Shown: positions 17,582-25,696 of the stretch, in pieces
Numbering within the stretch: position 1 is the first letter of the stretch
Layout of the letters: each line of letters opens with the position of its first letter
From: Methylotuvimicrobium sp018830325
Lineage (GTDB): Bacteria > Pseudomonadota > Gammaproteobacteria > Methylococcales > Methylomonadaceae
Length of the DNA stretch: 64,000 nucleotides
Reading direction: 5' to 3'
NCBI RefSeq assembly: GCF_044788715.1
Contig: NZ_CP173170.1
Location: 3,906,001 to 3,970,000, forward strand
Made by a program: the position numbers and the translations under genes
The notes under the pieces: model-generated
Databases searched by the model: none
What the model saw: only the letters and a program-made list of their open reading frames with translations
What the model was told of the DNA's origin: nothing

Positions 17582-19026
17582 TCATTTCCAATTAAAAACT
17601 CTATCGCTTTCCCAAGATTTATAGCGGGAAAGCCCTCTTGTAAAGCGGAAAGCATCGGCAAGGGTTCGAACGCGGCATATTCGAAGGCAAGCTCTTCCCA
17701 GTTTATCGGAAAATCCAACGGAATTGCTCCGGGATCTCTCAGGAGCGGTTCAGGTTCGCCCGCGCGTCGTCCCGACAAAAGTTCGCGATAAGGCGAGTTT
17801 TGTTCGCGCATGTCATGAGTTGCGCGCACCGAAGCAAGCGCCATTATCGCTGCGTCCGAGGTTTCTTGGGAAATCCTTTGATGCTCCCCAATCAGGTGTA
17901 AAATATTGCCCAACAACCGTTCCAGATGCACACGATCACCGCGCACCACATGATCCGCTTTTGTGGCCACAAAGAGGGCCTTGTTCGTTCGGTTACCCTG
18001 TATACCGCTTAACAAGGTACCCTGGCCATAACGAAATGCGGAAAGGCTTAGGCGTAGAGCTTCGCTGAATTCCTTGAACGTTTCTTCCCGTTCCTGAAGT
18101 GTCAGGTGTTTATCGCCATATCGTTGCGATAAGACGCGCACAATATCTACCAATACAACCTGCCGATCCATTTTTGCAAAATGCATTTTGAAAAATGGCC
18201 GGGCGAGTTCATCTTGATAAAGTTTGAAGCGTTTGCGCAATACTTTACGAAGCCTAGGTAAGCCGAACTGATTGGGAATCGGAGCGAATCGCAGCACGGG
18301 TGCATGTTTGCCCTCTGGCCCCGGTCGCAGCAAACGCCCAGGTTGATTGAACGGCAATCCCTCATCTAATGCGGCTTTGAGATAATTCTTCCACTCGGCG
18401 GTGAGCGCGATGATGATGTCTTCATCGGCATTAGTATCGCTCGGTAAAGAAGCCACCAAAGATCGAAAACCTTCGCTCATCCGGGCACGTCTCCCACTTA
18501 TGGCCAACTGCCACATATCTTCCGACCAGGCGTCGTATTCCTTGTCAAGCAAAGCTAGGTCCATTAGCCATTCGCCGGGATAATCGACCAATTCCAATTG
18601 GAGGTGGGGTCGACCGATGATTTTGGTTCGGCATGCATGGCTTGCTCGTGAAAAAGGCAACCAAAAACCGCTCTGGTTAACGTGGTCGGGTTCGTACTCT
18701 ATTTCAAGGATGAGACGCGAAATGCCTTCGGTGGGTGTTGGCCAGGCAGGAATACGGCCAAGCAGGGCATCGCGCATCGCGCGAAATGGGAAATGCGGAT
18801 AGGTTGGGCTGAGATCGTCGCGAACACGAACCGATCGCAAACGTTTTTGCTGGGCCAGAGAAAACCCGGTAAGCGGCCCTTGTCCCGGTTGATTTTGAAA
18901 CGCTGCAAAGGAGATCAAGGCATGCGCAAAAGAGGTGATAAAGACTGTTTTACCACTCCTTGCAAACCCCGTGACACCGATTGTCAGTCGTTGGGCTAAC
19001 CAGTCTTCTAAACGGCTACTTTCCAT
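17572..19026 (-). CDS. ycjX: YcjX-family P-loop NTPase (DUF463)
   Basis: 484 aa from the ATG at 19026. The frame is open upstream to 19170, but the start at 19026 (2 bases after the stop of the preceding gene) gives a normal YcjX N-terminus 'MESSRLEDWLAQRLTIGVTG'. The Walker A 'GFARSGKTVF' lies at about residues 20-29. Further family hallmarks are 'ELVDYPGEWLMDL', which resembles a G-protein switch region, and 'LFVATKADHV', equivalent to an NKxD-like base-recognition motif. It overlaps ycjF downstream. Known YcjX proteins are large Ras-like GTPases of stress response; the exact role is not known. Confidence 0.88.
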   Translation of the reverse strand: MESSRLEDWLAQRLTIGVTGFARSGKTVFITSFAHALISFAAFQNQPGQGPLTGFSLAQQKRLRSVRVRDDLSPTYPHFPFRAMRDALLGRIPAWPTPTEGISRLILEIEYEPDHVNQSGFWLPFSRASHACRTKIIGRPHLQLELVDYPGEWLMDLALLDKEYDAWSEDMWQLAISGRRARMSEGFRSLVASLPSDTNADEDIIIALTAEWKNYLKAALDEGLPFNQPGRLLRPGPEGKHAPVLRFAPIPNQFGLPRLRKVLRKRFKLYQDELARPFFKMHFAKMDRQVVLVDIVRVLSQRYGDKHLTLQEREETFKEFSEALRLSLSAFRYGQGTLLSGIQGNRTNKALFVATKADHVVRGDRVHLERLLGNILHLIGEHQRISQETSDAAIMALASVRATHDMREQNSPYRELLSGRRAGEPEPLLRDPGAIPLDFPINWEELAFEYAAFEPLPMLSALQEGFPAINLGKAIEFLIGNDCK

Positions 19027-19028
19027 TT

Positions 19029-20111
19029 TTAAACCTCTGTTGTCTTTTGGCGAAAGACAGTCCGCTGCAGCAGTTGGCGAGGAATCCATGCCAACACCCC
19101 AGAGACCGTCAGCGTGCTCAAGAGCCATGATGGTATATCGGCAAGCCAGCGGAAAATATATTTCCACCAATGTCCATTATGCAACCAACTTGCTAGGCGA
19201 TTGACCTTTACCAAGAATTTAGTTGGGCCAAAGCGCTCTAAAACACGCATGCCATCAATGCCAAATGTGGCAGCCAATCGCACCGTATCCGTGCCGTAGC
19301 GTTGTGTCTTTTGCGTTAATTGTACCGCTTTAATTCCGCCTAAACGGTAAATCACTGCGGCATGAGGCCCGAAGACTTCAGCAAAATACGCTATTTGGCG
19401 AAGCGATTCGGCGTCTTTCGTGGCACTGAGCAGCAGTAAACCGCCGCGAACGTTGGTGAGCGTATAGATGTGATCCTTGATTTCCCTCATTGAACTGAAG
19501 CTGTTCGATACAATGAAACTATCCAACCAGGGCGGGAGTTTTCCGGTTTTGCGAGCCAGCTTGAGTGTAGTTAGCGTAGACTTTATACCCGATGTGGCAA
19601 CGGTTGCCGGGACGGTAGTGCCGCCACTCGCCATCGTACCAGCAATGCTTGCCAATTGCGCAGTGCTTGTGGCAACGCTCATGGAAGAAAGCGCTACAAG
19701 TATCTTATCCGTTTCTTCGCCATCCATGAATTTCGCCATTTGTTGCGTAAGGTCGCGTAGATCTCCGATTACAAGAAAATCTGTAGCCACAGCGGCATAC
19801 ACTCCAATCGTTTCATCGCTTTCACCCGTCCTTATTCCTTCCCAAAGTTTACTTAGGCGATAATTCCAATTGGTTCGAAGATGAGCGACTTCTTTTTTTT
19901 GTTTCTGGATTTCCGGGATATCCTTGTAGCCGTCAAATGTGATGAAAAAATCGAGATATGCTTGCGCCTCGGAATACCGCTCTTCCTTGATCAGACGATC
20001 AATCTCCGGTACCGGATCGATGCTCGTTAACGCAAGCACTGCCAGCGAAACATTTTGCCACAGCAAAATTGCCGAGATCGCGGCGAGACACGTCAACAGT
20101 AAACGCAGCAT
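19029..20111 (-). CDS. Membrane protein of unknown function upstream of ycjX
   Basis: 360 aa. An N-terminal hydrophobic segment ('LLLTCLAAISAILLW') acts as a signal anchor; a charged coiled-coil-like region follows to about residue 105, then a hydrophobic Ala/Thr/Ser-rich part around 140-175, and a C-terminal membrane segment near 330-345. No family recognised. It sits 2 bases upstream of ycjX and 2 bases downstream of a 62-aa frame, so the three to four genes are one tight operon. The context suggests it works with the YcjX-YcjF pair at the inner membrane. Confidence 0.65.
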   Translation of the reverse strand: MLRLLLTCLAAISAILLWQNVSLAVLALTSIDPVPEIDRLIKEERYSEAQAYLDFFITFDGYKDIPEIQKQKKEVAHLRTNWNYRLSKLWEGIRTGESDETIGVYAAVATDFLVIGDLRDLTQQMAKFMDGEETDKILVALSSMSVATSTAQLASIAGTMASGGTTVPATVATSGIKSTLTTLKLARKTGKLPPWLDSFIVSNSFSSMREIKDHIYTLTNVRGGLLLLSATKDAESLRQIAYFAEVFGPHAAVIYRLGGIKAVQLTQKTQRYGTDTVRLAATFGIDGMRVLERFGPTKFLVKVNRLASWLHNGHWWKYIFRWLADIPSWLLSTLTVSGVLAWIPRQLLQRTVFRQKTTEV

Positions 20112-20113
20112 TT

Positions 20114-20302
20114 TTACTTCAACGCTTCGACAATGTTTGGAAACACAGTAGTAAGCTGAGCACCGGTGCCAAACTTAACCAAAAAAACGCGGTATAGCTT
20201 GGCTAAATCCATATTTGTTAAATACTCTTCAGACAACAAGCAATAAGCTATTAAGCCAGAACCGGATGTCACCTCAGTTGATAGTATCGTCTTATTAAGC
20301 AT
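20114..20302 (-). CDS. Short protein at the head of the ycjXF operon
   Basis: 62 aa, no recognised motif. Kept because its stop lies 2 bases before the ATG of the 360-aa membrane protein, the same spacing seen between that gene and ycjX, which suggests translational coupling. The peptide contains a moderately hydrophobic centre ('SGLIAYCLL') and reads like part of a larger protein, so it could also be a gene remnant. Low certainty. Confidence 0.35.
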   Translation of the reverse strand: MLNKTILSTEVTSGSGLIAYCLLSEEYLTNMDLAKLYRVFLVKFGTGAQLTTVFPNIVEALK

Positions 20303-20629
20303 ATCTTTGTAATTTTTTCCACAGACAATAAATAGGGCTGTAATATCTAGCTAACAAGTACGTGTAAAGGATGGCAACAAGGCGAATTTTTACAATCTAG
20401 CATCTTGAAAGTGATATTTGATTGTATGCTGCAAATTTTACCAGCCACGCTAAATAATCGTTCTAATGACGCTATTCACGTTTTCAGGCATTGATTATAC
20501 AGGGCATTTGGTCTTTATAGCCAAACAGTAAAAGAGGTCAGAGCCTACGGCAAGTTCAATGACTCATCTCCATTCGCCTGGAGGCTCAACCGGCAATATC
20601 TGCGACGATAAATTCAAATACTAACAACT
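20303..20629. other. 327-bp gap, no gene seen
   Basis: It probably carries the promoter of the minus-strand ycjXF operon near 20303-20400. I see no open frame with recognisable content, no tRNA and no clear terminator. Confidence 0.4.
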
Positions 20630-20892
20630 ATGAATAACACACCAAATGCAGTTGGATCGAATGAGGTATTAGCGGCGCTTAGAACTCTTCGTGACAGTGG
20701 CCACGTAGAATACGAGCCGCGACATTAGCAGAAACTCTCTGGCCTGGGGGACGTGATCACAACAGCAACCGACAAGTTTTACATTTAACCGCCGGAATTG
20801 CCGGGCGAATGTTACGACAATGCCCGGCAGTGACCGAGATTGAGCCGCGAATCTGGGAAATCATAGATGAGCGACTTTACTCCGAGTTTTAA
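20630..20892 (+). pseudogene. Small gene broken by one frameshift, unknown family
   Basis: From the ATG at 20630 the frame reads 'EVLAALRTLRDSGHVEYEPR' and then hits TAG at 20726. The +1-shifted frame from about 20716 continues 'ATLAETLWPGGRDHNSNRQ' and 'GRMLRQCPAVTEIEPRIWEI' to a TAA at 20890-20892. Both parts have protein-like composition and join at the same point, so an about 87-aa gene with one frameshift near 20716-20728 is the simplest reading. I do not recognise the family. Too short and broken for routine gene calling. Confidence 0.45.
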
Positions 20893-21087
20893 AACATCCC
20901 CTCCAAAACGGGGGGCCATAAGGATTCCTTCGTAAATGAGTAACATCCATGATTTGATTACATCTGGAACCTCACACCGTAAGTTTCCGTTCAAATGTTC
21001 CAGCTAGTCCAAGGTGACGCGCTCGATCGAGCCGGAGAGGCGTTCTTTCTATTCTCGTTTGTTAATGTGAAAACCCGAAAGACAAAA

Positions 21088-21507
21088 TCAGAGAGGTTCT
21101 GTCATCGACCGAATAGCTTCAAGTTCTTTCGCCCGTTTAGCCGTTTCGGTCATGAAACAATCGTTGGCCTGAACACGAGCCATTGTCCCGCCATCGGGAT
21201 CGTTGTAAAAATGGCAGTTCGCCTCCCGGTATTTCAGCCAGGCTCGTTGCGCATCTCGCAAGGCGCTTTTACGCTCTTCCGGAAGCGTGTCCATCAACGT
21301 CTTGTAGACTCCGTTAAGCCGATCGTCTTGCCGCTCGTGTTCCTGGCCGATACAGTCAATCATGTTCACCGTCACGCCACCCGATTGATCCATACAGCTA
21401 GAAAACTCGGGATTGAGTTCGACATCGGCGGCAAAAGCTGAATGGCTCAATATCAACAACCAAAAGGCACTGGCTCGGTACGTTTGACTTGTTATTTGCA
21501 GATTCAT
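21088..21507 (-). CDS. LprI-like (DUF1311) secreted protein
   Basis: 139 aa. A signal peptide (hydrophobic 'AFWLLILSHSAFA') precedes a mature domain with the DUF1311/LprI pattern: cysteines at 'SSCMD', 'DCIGQE' and 'NCHFYN', 'LNGVYKTLMDTLPEERKSAL', and the signature 'AQRAWLKYREANC'. The family includes LprI, a lysozyme inhibitor; many members are simply periplasmic. It overlaps the upstream lipoprotein gene by four bases (ATGA), so they form an envelope-protein operon. Confidence 0.8.
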   Translation of the reverse strand: MNLQITSQTYRASAFWLLILSHSAFAADVELNPEFSSCMDQSGGVTVNMIDCIGQEHERQDDRLNGVYKTLMDTLPEERKSALRDAQRAWLKYREANCHFYNDPDGGTMARVQANDCFMTETAKRAKELEAIRSMTEPL

Positions 21508-22019
21508 CGAGTTGATCCTTCTTTTTTATATTGTCTCAGCAATTCATCCATAACGGGGTCCAGCTTGGTTTTGACGCCTTGCCACTTAAATAAAGACAAC
21601 CCACCTTTTCCAACCAAATGGTAATTTGCTCGAGCGATCACTCCTTCCCGATTCAAAATCTCAATATCGGCAGAAGATAGGTAAGTTCCCAAGTCCCATG
21701 AACGTCTAGCCGTATAAGCCAAATTGAACTCGCACTGATCTGGTACCGGGGTAATATGCATATAGTATTCACCAGATTCAGTGCCTTCTCTGCGCACTTT
21801 ATCTTTATCCTGCGTTGACTTAATAAACTCACTCTCTATCTGATGGCGTGCCAAACCGTCGGTAATCACTGGCACTAAATCCTGTACCATAACTTTAGGG
21901 TTCTCTCTGATACAAATGTGCTTAACATTATATGAAGAGGTTAATGGCTCGACCGTTATTGATGTGCATCCACCAATGAAAATGCTGATGAAACCGAATA
22001 AAACTAATGTTCTTGCCAT
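21504..22019 (-). CDS. Sbal_3080-type lipoprotein
   Basis: 171 aa. The N-terminus is a lipoprotein signal with lipobox 'FIGGCTS'; Cys18 would be acylated. The mature part ('HICIRENPKVMVQDLVPVI', 'ARRSWDLGTYLSSADIEI') matches my memory of the Sbal_3080 lipoprotein family, whose function is unknown. It lies 60 bases from the remnant at 22081 and is translationally coupled to the LprI-like gene. Confidence 0.72.
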   Translation of the reverse strand: MARTLVLFGFISIFIGGCTSITVEPLTSSYNVKHICIRENPKVMVQDLVPVITDGLARHQIESEFIKSTQDKDKVRREGTESGEYYMHITPVPDQCEFNLAYTARRSWDLGTYLSSADIEILNREGVIARANYHLVGKGGLSLFKWQGVKTKLDPVMDELLRQYKKEGSTR

Positions 22020-22080
22020 TTACTTGTCCTTATTGCGGAAATTAACTCACATTTTCGCATAGCCAGGATAAATAAAGGCA

Positions 22081-22166
22081 TTAAAACATCCCCTCCACCC
22101 CCCCGACGTCACAAACCGCCCCGCCAGAAAAGCTCAACGCCACCGCCGCAGTCCCATACCTACCCG
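22081..22166 (-). pseudogene. C-terminal remnant of a relative of the 88-aa protein at 28065
   Basis: The minus-strand frame ending at 22081 reads 'AAVALSFSGGAVCDVGGVEGMF', which parallels the end of the intact protein at 28065-28331, 'EMVELSFSGGGGKVVTPGVLDRLFY'. Only the C-terminal 20 to 25 residues are recognisable; upstream the sequence belongs to a different small gene. The string TTAAAACATCCCCTCCA at this end also occurs at about 20889, where 'VLEGMF' and a stop can be read on the minus strand, so a third remnant is possible. Confidence 0.4.
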
Positions 22167-22310
22167 TCACCAAACCACCCCCACCAACAAAAACGCCGAT
22201 ACCACCAACACCTTCATGCCCCAAGCAATCACGCAAACCGATCGAGCATCTTCCATGATCTCGGCAACCCGGTTCCTGACCTGATCCTGCATGTGAGTTT
22301 TGCGTTGCAT
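22167..22310 (-). CDS. Small single-span membrane protein next to lexA
   Basis: 47 aa. The start ATG at 22310 is preceded by GGAGAG at a good distance. The N-terminal half is charged ('MQDQVRNRVAEIMEDAR') and the C-terminal half is one hydrophobic helix ('MKVLVVSAFLLVGVVW'). It follows lexA by 29 bases on the same strand, so it could be under LexA control, as small membrane peptides in SOS operons can be. No homology recognised; this is a prediction from start signal and composition. Confidence 0.45.
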   Translation of the reverse strand: MQRKTHMQDQVRNRVAEIMEDARSVCVIAWGMKVLVVSAFLLVGVVW

Positions 22311-22339
22311 AGCGGCTCTCCACGTTTAAAGATTTGTTG

Positions 22340-22966
22340 CTAATGTGCCCGGTAACTGCGCATTTGTCCGACCAAAATGCCCTGAATTTGAACTTGTTCG
22401 GGCGCATAAATTTGGGTTGTCATCGCTGAATTGGCCGGTATCAACAGCACTTTCCCCGGCGATTGTTCGATATATTTCAACGTCGCTTCGTGATTGTCGA
22501 TTAACGCCACGACTATTTCCCCGTTGCATGCGTAATCGCGCTGTTCGATCACGACCCAATCTCCGTCGAAAATGCCGGCCTCTTTCATCGAATCCCCTTT
22601 GACTTGCAAGACATAACACGGCTTGTCGCTTTTCAGCAGCTCCGGAACCGGCAGGTAATGCACATCGGCCAATGCTTCGATCGGTTTGCCGGCGGCGATT
22701 TTGCCGACATAGGGCAAGGCATGTTCGCACGCGGCATAATCCCGCTGCGCCTGGGCCGTCAAACGAATGCCGGTTTGCTTGTTGCCCGCGAACGGTTCGA
22801 TCAGTCCGGCATCGATCAAGGCGCTGATGTGCTTGTGCAGCGATCCGCGCGAAGCCATGCCCAAAGATTCGCAAAGCTCGTCGAGCGTCGGCGGATAGGC
22901 AAAGCGTTCGTAATTGTCGCGCAAAAACTCGAAGATTTGTCGTTGTCGGCGGGTTAATTCGGTCAT
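22340..22966 (-). CDS. lexA: LexA repressor
   Basis: 208 aa. An N-terminal winged helix-turn-helix (residues about 1-65; 'TRRQRQIFEFLRDNYERFAYPPTL', shortened here in part) is joined to an S24 protease domain. The self-cleavage bond is Ala92-Gly93 in 'IAAGKP'; the catalytic dyad is Ser126 in 'GDSMKEAG' and Lys164 in 'ATLKYIE'. The helix-turn-helix segment 'SRGSLHKHISALIDAGLI' differs from E. coli LexA, which fits a different operator: the shared promoter with umuD holds GAAC-N7-GAAC rather than CTGT-N8-ACAG. It represses itself and umuD until RecA filaments trigger cleavage. Confidence 0.9.
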   Translation of the reverse strand: MTELTRRQRQIFEFLRDNYERFAYPPTLDELCESLGMASRGSLHKHISALIDAGLIEPFAGNKQTGIRLTAQAQRDYAACEHALPYVGKIAAGKPIEALADVHYLPVPELLKSDKPCYVLQVKGDSMKEAGIFDGDWVVIEQRDYACNGEIVVALIDNHEATLKYIEQSPGKVLLIPANSAMTTQIYAPEQVQIQGILVGQMRSYRAH

Positions 22967-23026
22967 TGTGTCAACATCATTTGCTTTTGGGATGTTTGGC
23001 AGTTTAGCAAAAAGCGCCTAAAATGA

Positions 23027-23041
23027 GAACATAAAGAGAAC
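23027..23041. promoter_or_regulatory. Candidate LexA operator GAAC-N7-GAAC
   Basis: GAACATAAAGAGAAC is, on the minus strand, GTTC-N7-GTTC, the direct-repeat LexA box known from alphaproteobacteria. It lies between divergent lexA (ATG at 22966) and umuD (ATG at 23082), 60 and 40 bases from the two starts, where one operator could repress both. No CTGT-N8-ACAG type box was seen in the gap. Confidence 0.6.
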
Positions 23042-23081
23042 ATAAAAACGCCTTTCGGCTTACCCTCGCTCTCAACCCGCT

Positions 23082-23516
23082 ATGCTCATTATGCCAACGA
23101 ATGTTTTATCCGCCACCCCAGATCCGAAAACCGTGAACTTGCCGCTGTTTTCCGGAAAAGTCTCGGCCGGCTTTCCGTCGCCCGCCGACGATTACGTCGA
23201 AAAGTCTCTGGACCTGAACGATCTGTTAATACAGAAACCGGCGGCTACGTACTTCGTCCGCGCGCAAGGCGAATCGATGCTCGGCGCCGGCATCCACCCG
23301 AACGATATTTTGGTCGTCGATCGCTCGCTGGAACCGGTGCCGGGCAGGATCATGATTTGCGCGCTCGATGGCGAACTGGTCGTCAAGCGCTTGAAGCGCC
23401 GGGGCGGCCAGTGGGTGTTAGGCTCGGAAAACCCGGCTTATCGTGATATCGAGCTTCGCGAGGAAATGGATACGGTGATTTGGGGCGTGGTGACGAGTGT
23501 GATACATGCGGTGTGA
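23082..23516 (+). CDS. umuD: UmuD-like S24 autoprotease, DNA polymerase V accessory subunit
   Basis: 144 aa. Cleavage site Ala29-Gly30 in 'VSAGFPSPADDY'; catalytic Ser65 in 'GESMLGAG' and Lys102 in 'LVVKRLKR', all as in UmuD. An alternative ATG at 23091 would shorten it by three residues. UmuD is processed to UmuD' on RecA filaments and then joins UmuC for lesion bypass. No umuC follows: the next gene is an unrelated AT-rich one. The UmuC partner must be elsewhere or missing. It is divergent from lexA with a shared operator. Confidence 0.9.
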   Translation: MLIMPTNVLSATPDPKTVNLPLFSGKVSAGFPSPADDYVEKSLDLNDLLIQKPAATYFVRAQGESMLGAGIHPNDILVVDRSLEPVPGRIMICALDGELVVKRLKRRGGQWVLGSENPAYRDIELREEMDTVIWGVVTSVIHAV

Positions 23517-23751
23517 TGACCGGTCAAAGGCAGCACGAAGGATGGATGGCCCTTTTTTGTTTTAGCATTTATCATCAATCAAAGATCTAACACCTTTCTT
23601 GATCGCTTTGTCATAATTCAAAGAAGTAGTGGTGTCGTTCCAGCATTTTACAGGAGGTTTCGGTCTTCTGGCATACTATATGTTGTGGTCCCCACGGGAA
23701 ATCCGGAATAGCCAATATACTATTGTATTTATAATTAAAAAGGAAAAGTAT

Positions 23752-24539
23752 ATGAATTTAAAAACCATTTTTTTTTATTATTTTGTTTAGCATTGGTACT
23801 TGATTTTAGATTAAAACAAAAATCGATAGAACAAGCTAAGCTAGATAATATTATTTACTTTAATAATAACAAAGAAAAAGTCCTTGCTTCAATTAAAGAA
23901 TATTTTGAGAAAGGAGATTTTAAAACCGTTGTTTCTGAATCTGAGATATATTTATCTGCTAACGATAAAGAATTAGAAGAACTTTATAACCAAGCACAAA
24001 ATGAGATTGTAATAATAAAGACAAATGAAATACTTAAATTATTAAAAAATATTCCTATGTCGGAATATGAAAAAAATAAAAATCTGTATGCGGAACTTGT
24101 AAATTATAATCCAAACGAAACAAAATATAAGGATAAACTGAAATTTTATAGCAAAAAACTTCAAGAACAAAAATCTAAAGAAAAAAATGAAATAGAAGAC
24201 TACAAGAAAGCACAAAAAGCACCAGAAGAGTTTGTAAAAATAATAAAGCAGTCTTGGCGTAAAGATGGTTTTGGTACAATTGCTGTTGTGGATTTAACGG
24301 TAAAAAATACGGCCCCTTTTGACGTTAAAGACATTATTTTTCTGTGTAACTTTTATGGAAATAGTGGAACTCAGCTGAATAGCATAGAAAAACAAGTTTT
24401 TGAAATTATTAGATATGACGAAACGAGAACATTCAAAAATATTGATCTAGGGTTTATAAATTCTCAAGCAGCAAGAGGGGGGTGCAGAGTTGTAACTATG
24501 CAGACCCCACCAGGCAACTTGAGGAAATTTTATAATTGA
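23752..24539 (+). pseudogene. AT-rich gene for an exported protein, frameshifted in a T9 run
   Basis: The ATG at 23752 follows an AAAGGAAAAG ribosome binding site and starts a signal-peptide-like sequence ('MNLKTIFF'), but the frame stops at 23788. The main frame resumes right after a run of nine T (23768-23776); one additional T would join them into a signal peptide 'FCLALVLDF' and the 248-residue body. The body is lysine- and glutamate-rich with coiled-coil character, then a beta-rich C-terminal domain ('AVVDLTVKNTAPFDVKDIIFLC', partly quoted) of the type found in FxLYD-like extracytoplasmic domains. Base composition is far more AT-rich than umuD next door, so it was probably acquired separately. 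A TTG start at 23793 is the alternative. Confidence 0.6.
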
Positions 24540-25048
24540 CCGTCCGCCCGGTCCGATGATGATCAATGACGGCAGCCACAAATTATGGGTGCTAATCAAC
24601 AAAAGGCTCCAAAGTTCCACAGGCTATATAAGCCAGCGCGAATGTGGGGCACGCGGACAAGCTAATGAAACAATTGGACCCACACACTGAGTTTGCTCTG
24701 CTCTATGAGTCGCTACGTCGGCCTGTATTTAAAACAATCCCTTTATTCTGGGTACGAAAAAGTCTGGAAGTTTAGATTGCCTAAATATTACACGTTCAAA
24801 ACGGCTTATTTTTGAGAAGTTTAAAACAAGCTGAAAGCCTTTCTGGATAAGGTGCTCAGCAAATATCTATAAAACTTTAGTGCCTTTTGTTTATTTGTAC
24901 CCTATATTCATTTAGCCGGGTGGGTACGGTTTTTGTACCCACGCGGAATTAAAAACTGTAAAATTGATAATTTACTACCGCGAAATAAAATTCAATGTCG
25001 CTTTCCTATACTGCCTGTTTTAAAGCCTTGGATTTATCAGCTAAAAGG
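24540..25048. other. 509-bp gap with a transposase-end scrap
   Basis: Just after the AT-rich gene, 24540-24580 on the minus strand resembles the C-terminal end of the IS66 transposase at 31680 (coding for a 'VID...RTGRP'-like stretch), suggesting a short IS66 remnant. The rest shows no coding frame. The region upstream of 25049 has AAAAGG as ribosome binding site for the lipoprotein gene. Confidence 0.35.
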
Positions 25049-25696
25049 ATGTCTATGAGCCAGTTACAATCAATATTCGTGTCTTTGCGTGGAATTATCA
25101 TTTTTGCGTCGCTGATTTTCTCAGGTTGTGCGTCTTTTCCAGATCATAAAATTGCCAAAGTCGAAGATATTTCGATTTCTCAAGAGTATGCGGCGAATAA
25201 GCCAAGTGTTTATATCCCAATTACATTCCTCACTAATTTATCATCCGGTGATGAAAAAGGATATGTTGAATCCGCAGCGCCATTACCAACTCTAAAAAGA
25301 TTAATTGAAAAAATGGCAAATGACTTGTCGTTATTCAAAGATTATTCGTTTGAAACCTTTCAGGCTCAAAATATGGATTTTGTTTTGAAGATTGAAATGC
25401 TAAATCACGGGAGCTCAGGAAAAGCTGTTGGTGCGGGTTTGATTACCGGTCTTACCCTTTTTGTAATACCGAGTGTCGCCACGGATAACTATACGTTGAC
25501 TGGCAAGGTTTATGACAAAAGTGGCAAACTGCTAAAAACCTATTCTTACGAAGATAGCATGTCAACTTGGATTGGGTTGTGGTTGCTTCCAGTGGCGGGA
25601 AATACGCTAAGCGACGCGGTAGACGAAACGTTTAGCAATATGCTCAAAGCTCTATTTAGAGACATATTAAACGACAAAATTTTAGAGAAAAAGTAA
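25049..25696 (+). CDS. Lipoprotein of unknown function
   Basis: 215 aa from the ATG at 25049 (AAAAGG upstream); the frame is open from 24995 but the longer version would add a non-signal extension. The signal peptide ends with lipobox 'IFSGCAS'. The mature protein has a beta-rich fold with a hydrophobic glycine-rich stretch ('GKAVGAGLITGLTLFVIPS') followed by 'YTLTGKVYDKSGKLLKTYSY'; this resembles outer-membrane-associated lipoproteins of the DUF4136 or LPP20 kind in general layout. Family not identified. Confidence 0.6.
   Translation: MSMSQLQSIFVSLRGIIIFASLIFSGCASFPDHKIAKVEDISISQEYAANKPSVYIPITFLTNLSSGDEKGYVESAAPLPTLKRLIEKMANDLSLFKDYSFETFQAQNMDFVLKIEMLNHGSSGKAVGAGLITGLTLFVIPSVATDNYTLTGKVYDKSGKLLKTYSYEDSMSTWIGLWLLPVAGNTLSDAVDETFSNMLKALFRDILNDKILEKK

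Noticed and set aside
20812..20994. Minus-strand 60-codon frame
   Set aside because: Antisense to the better supported frameshifted gene at 20630-20892; no features.
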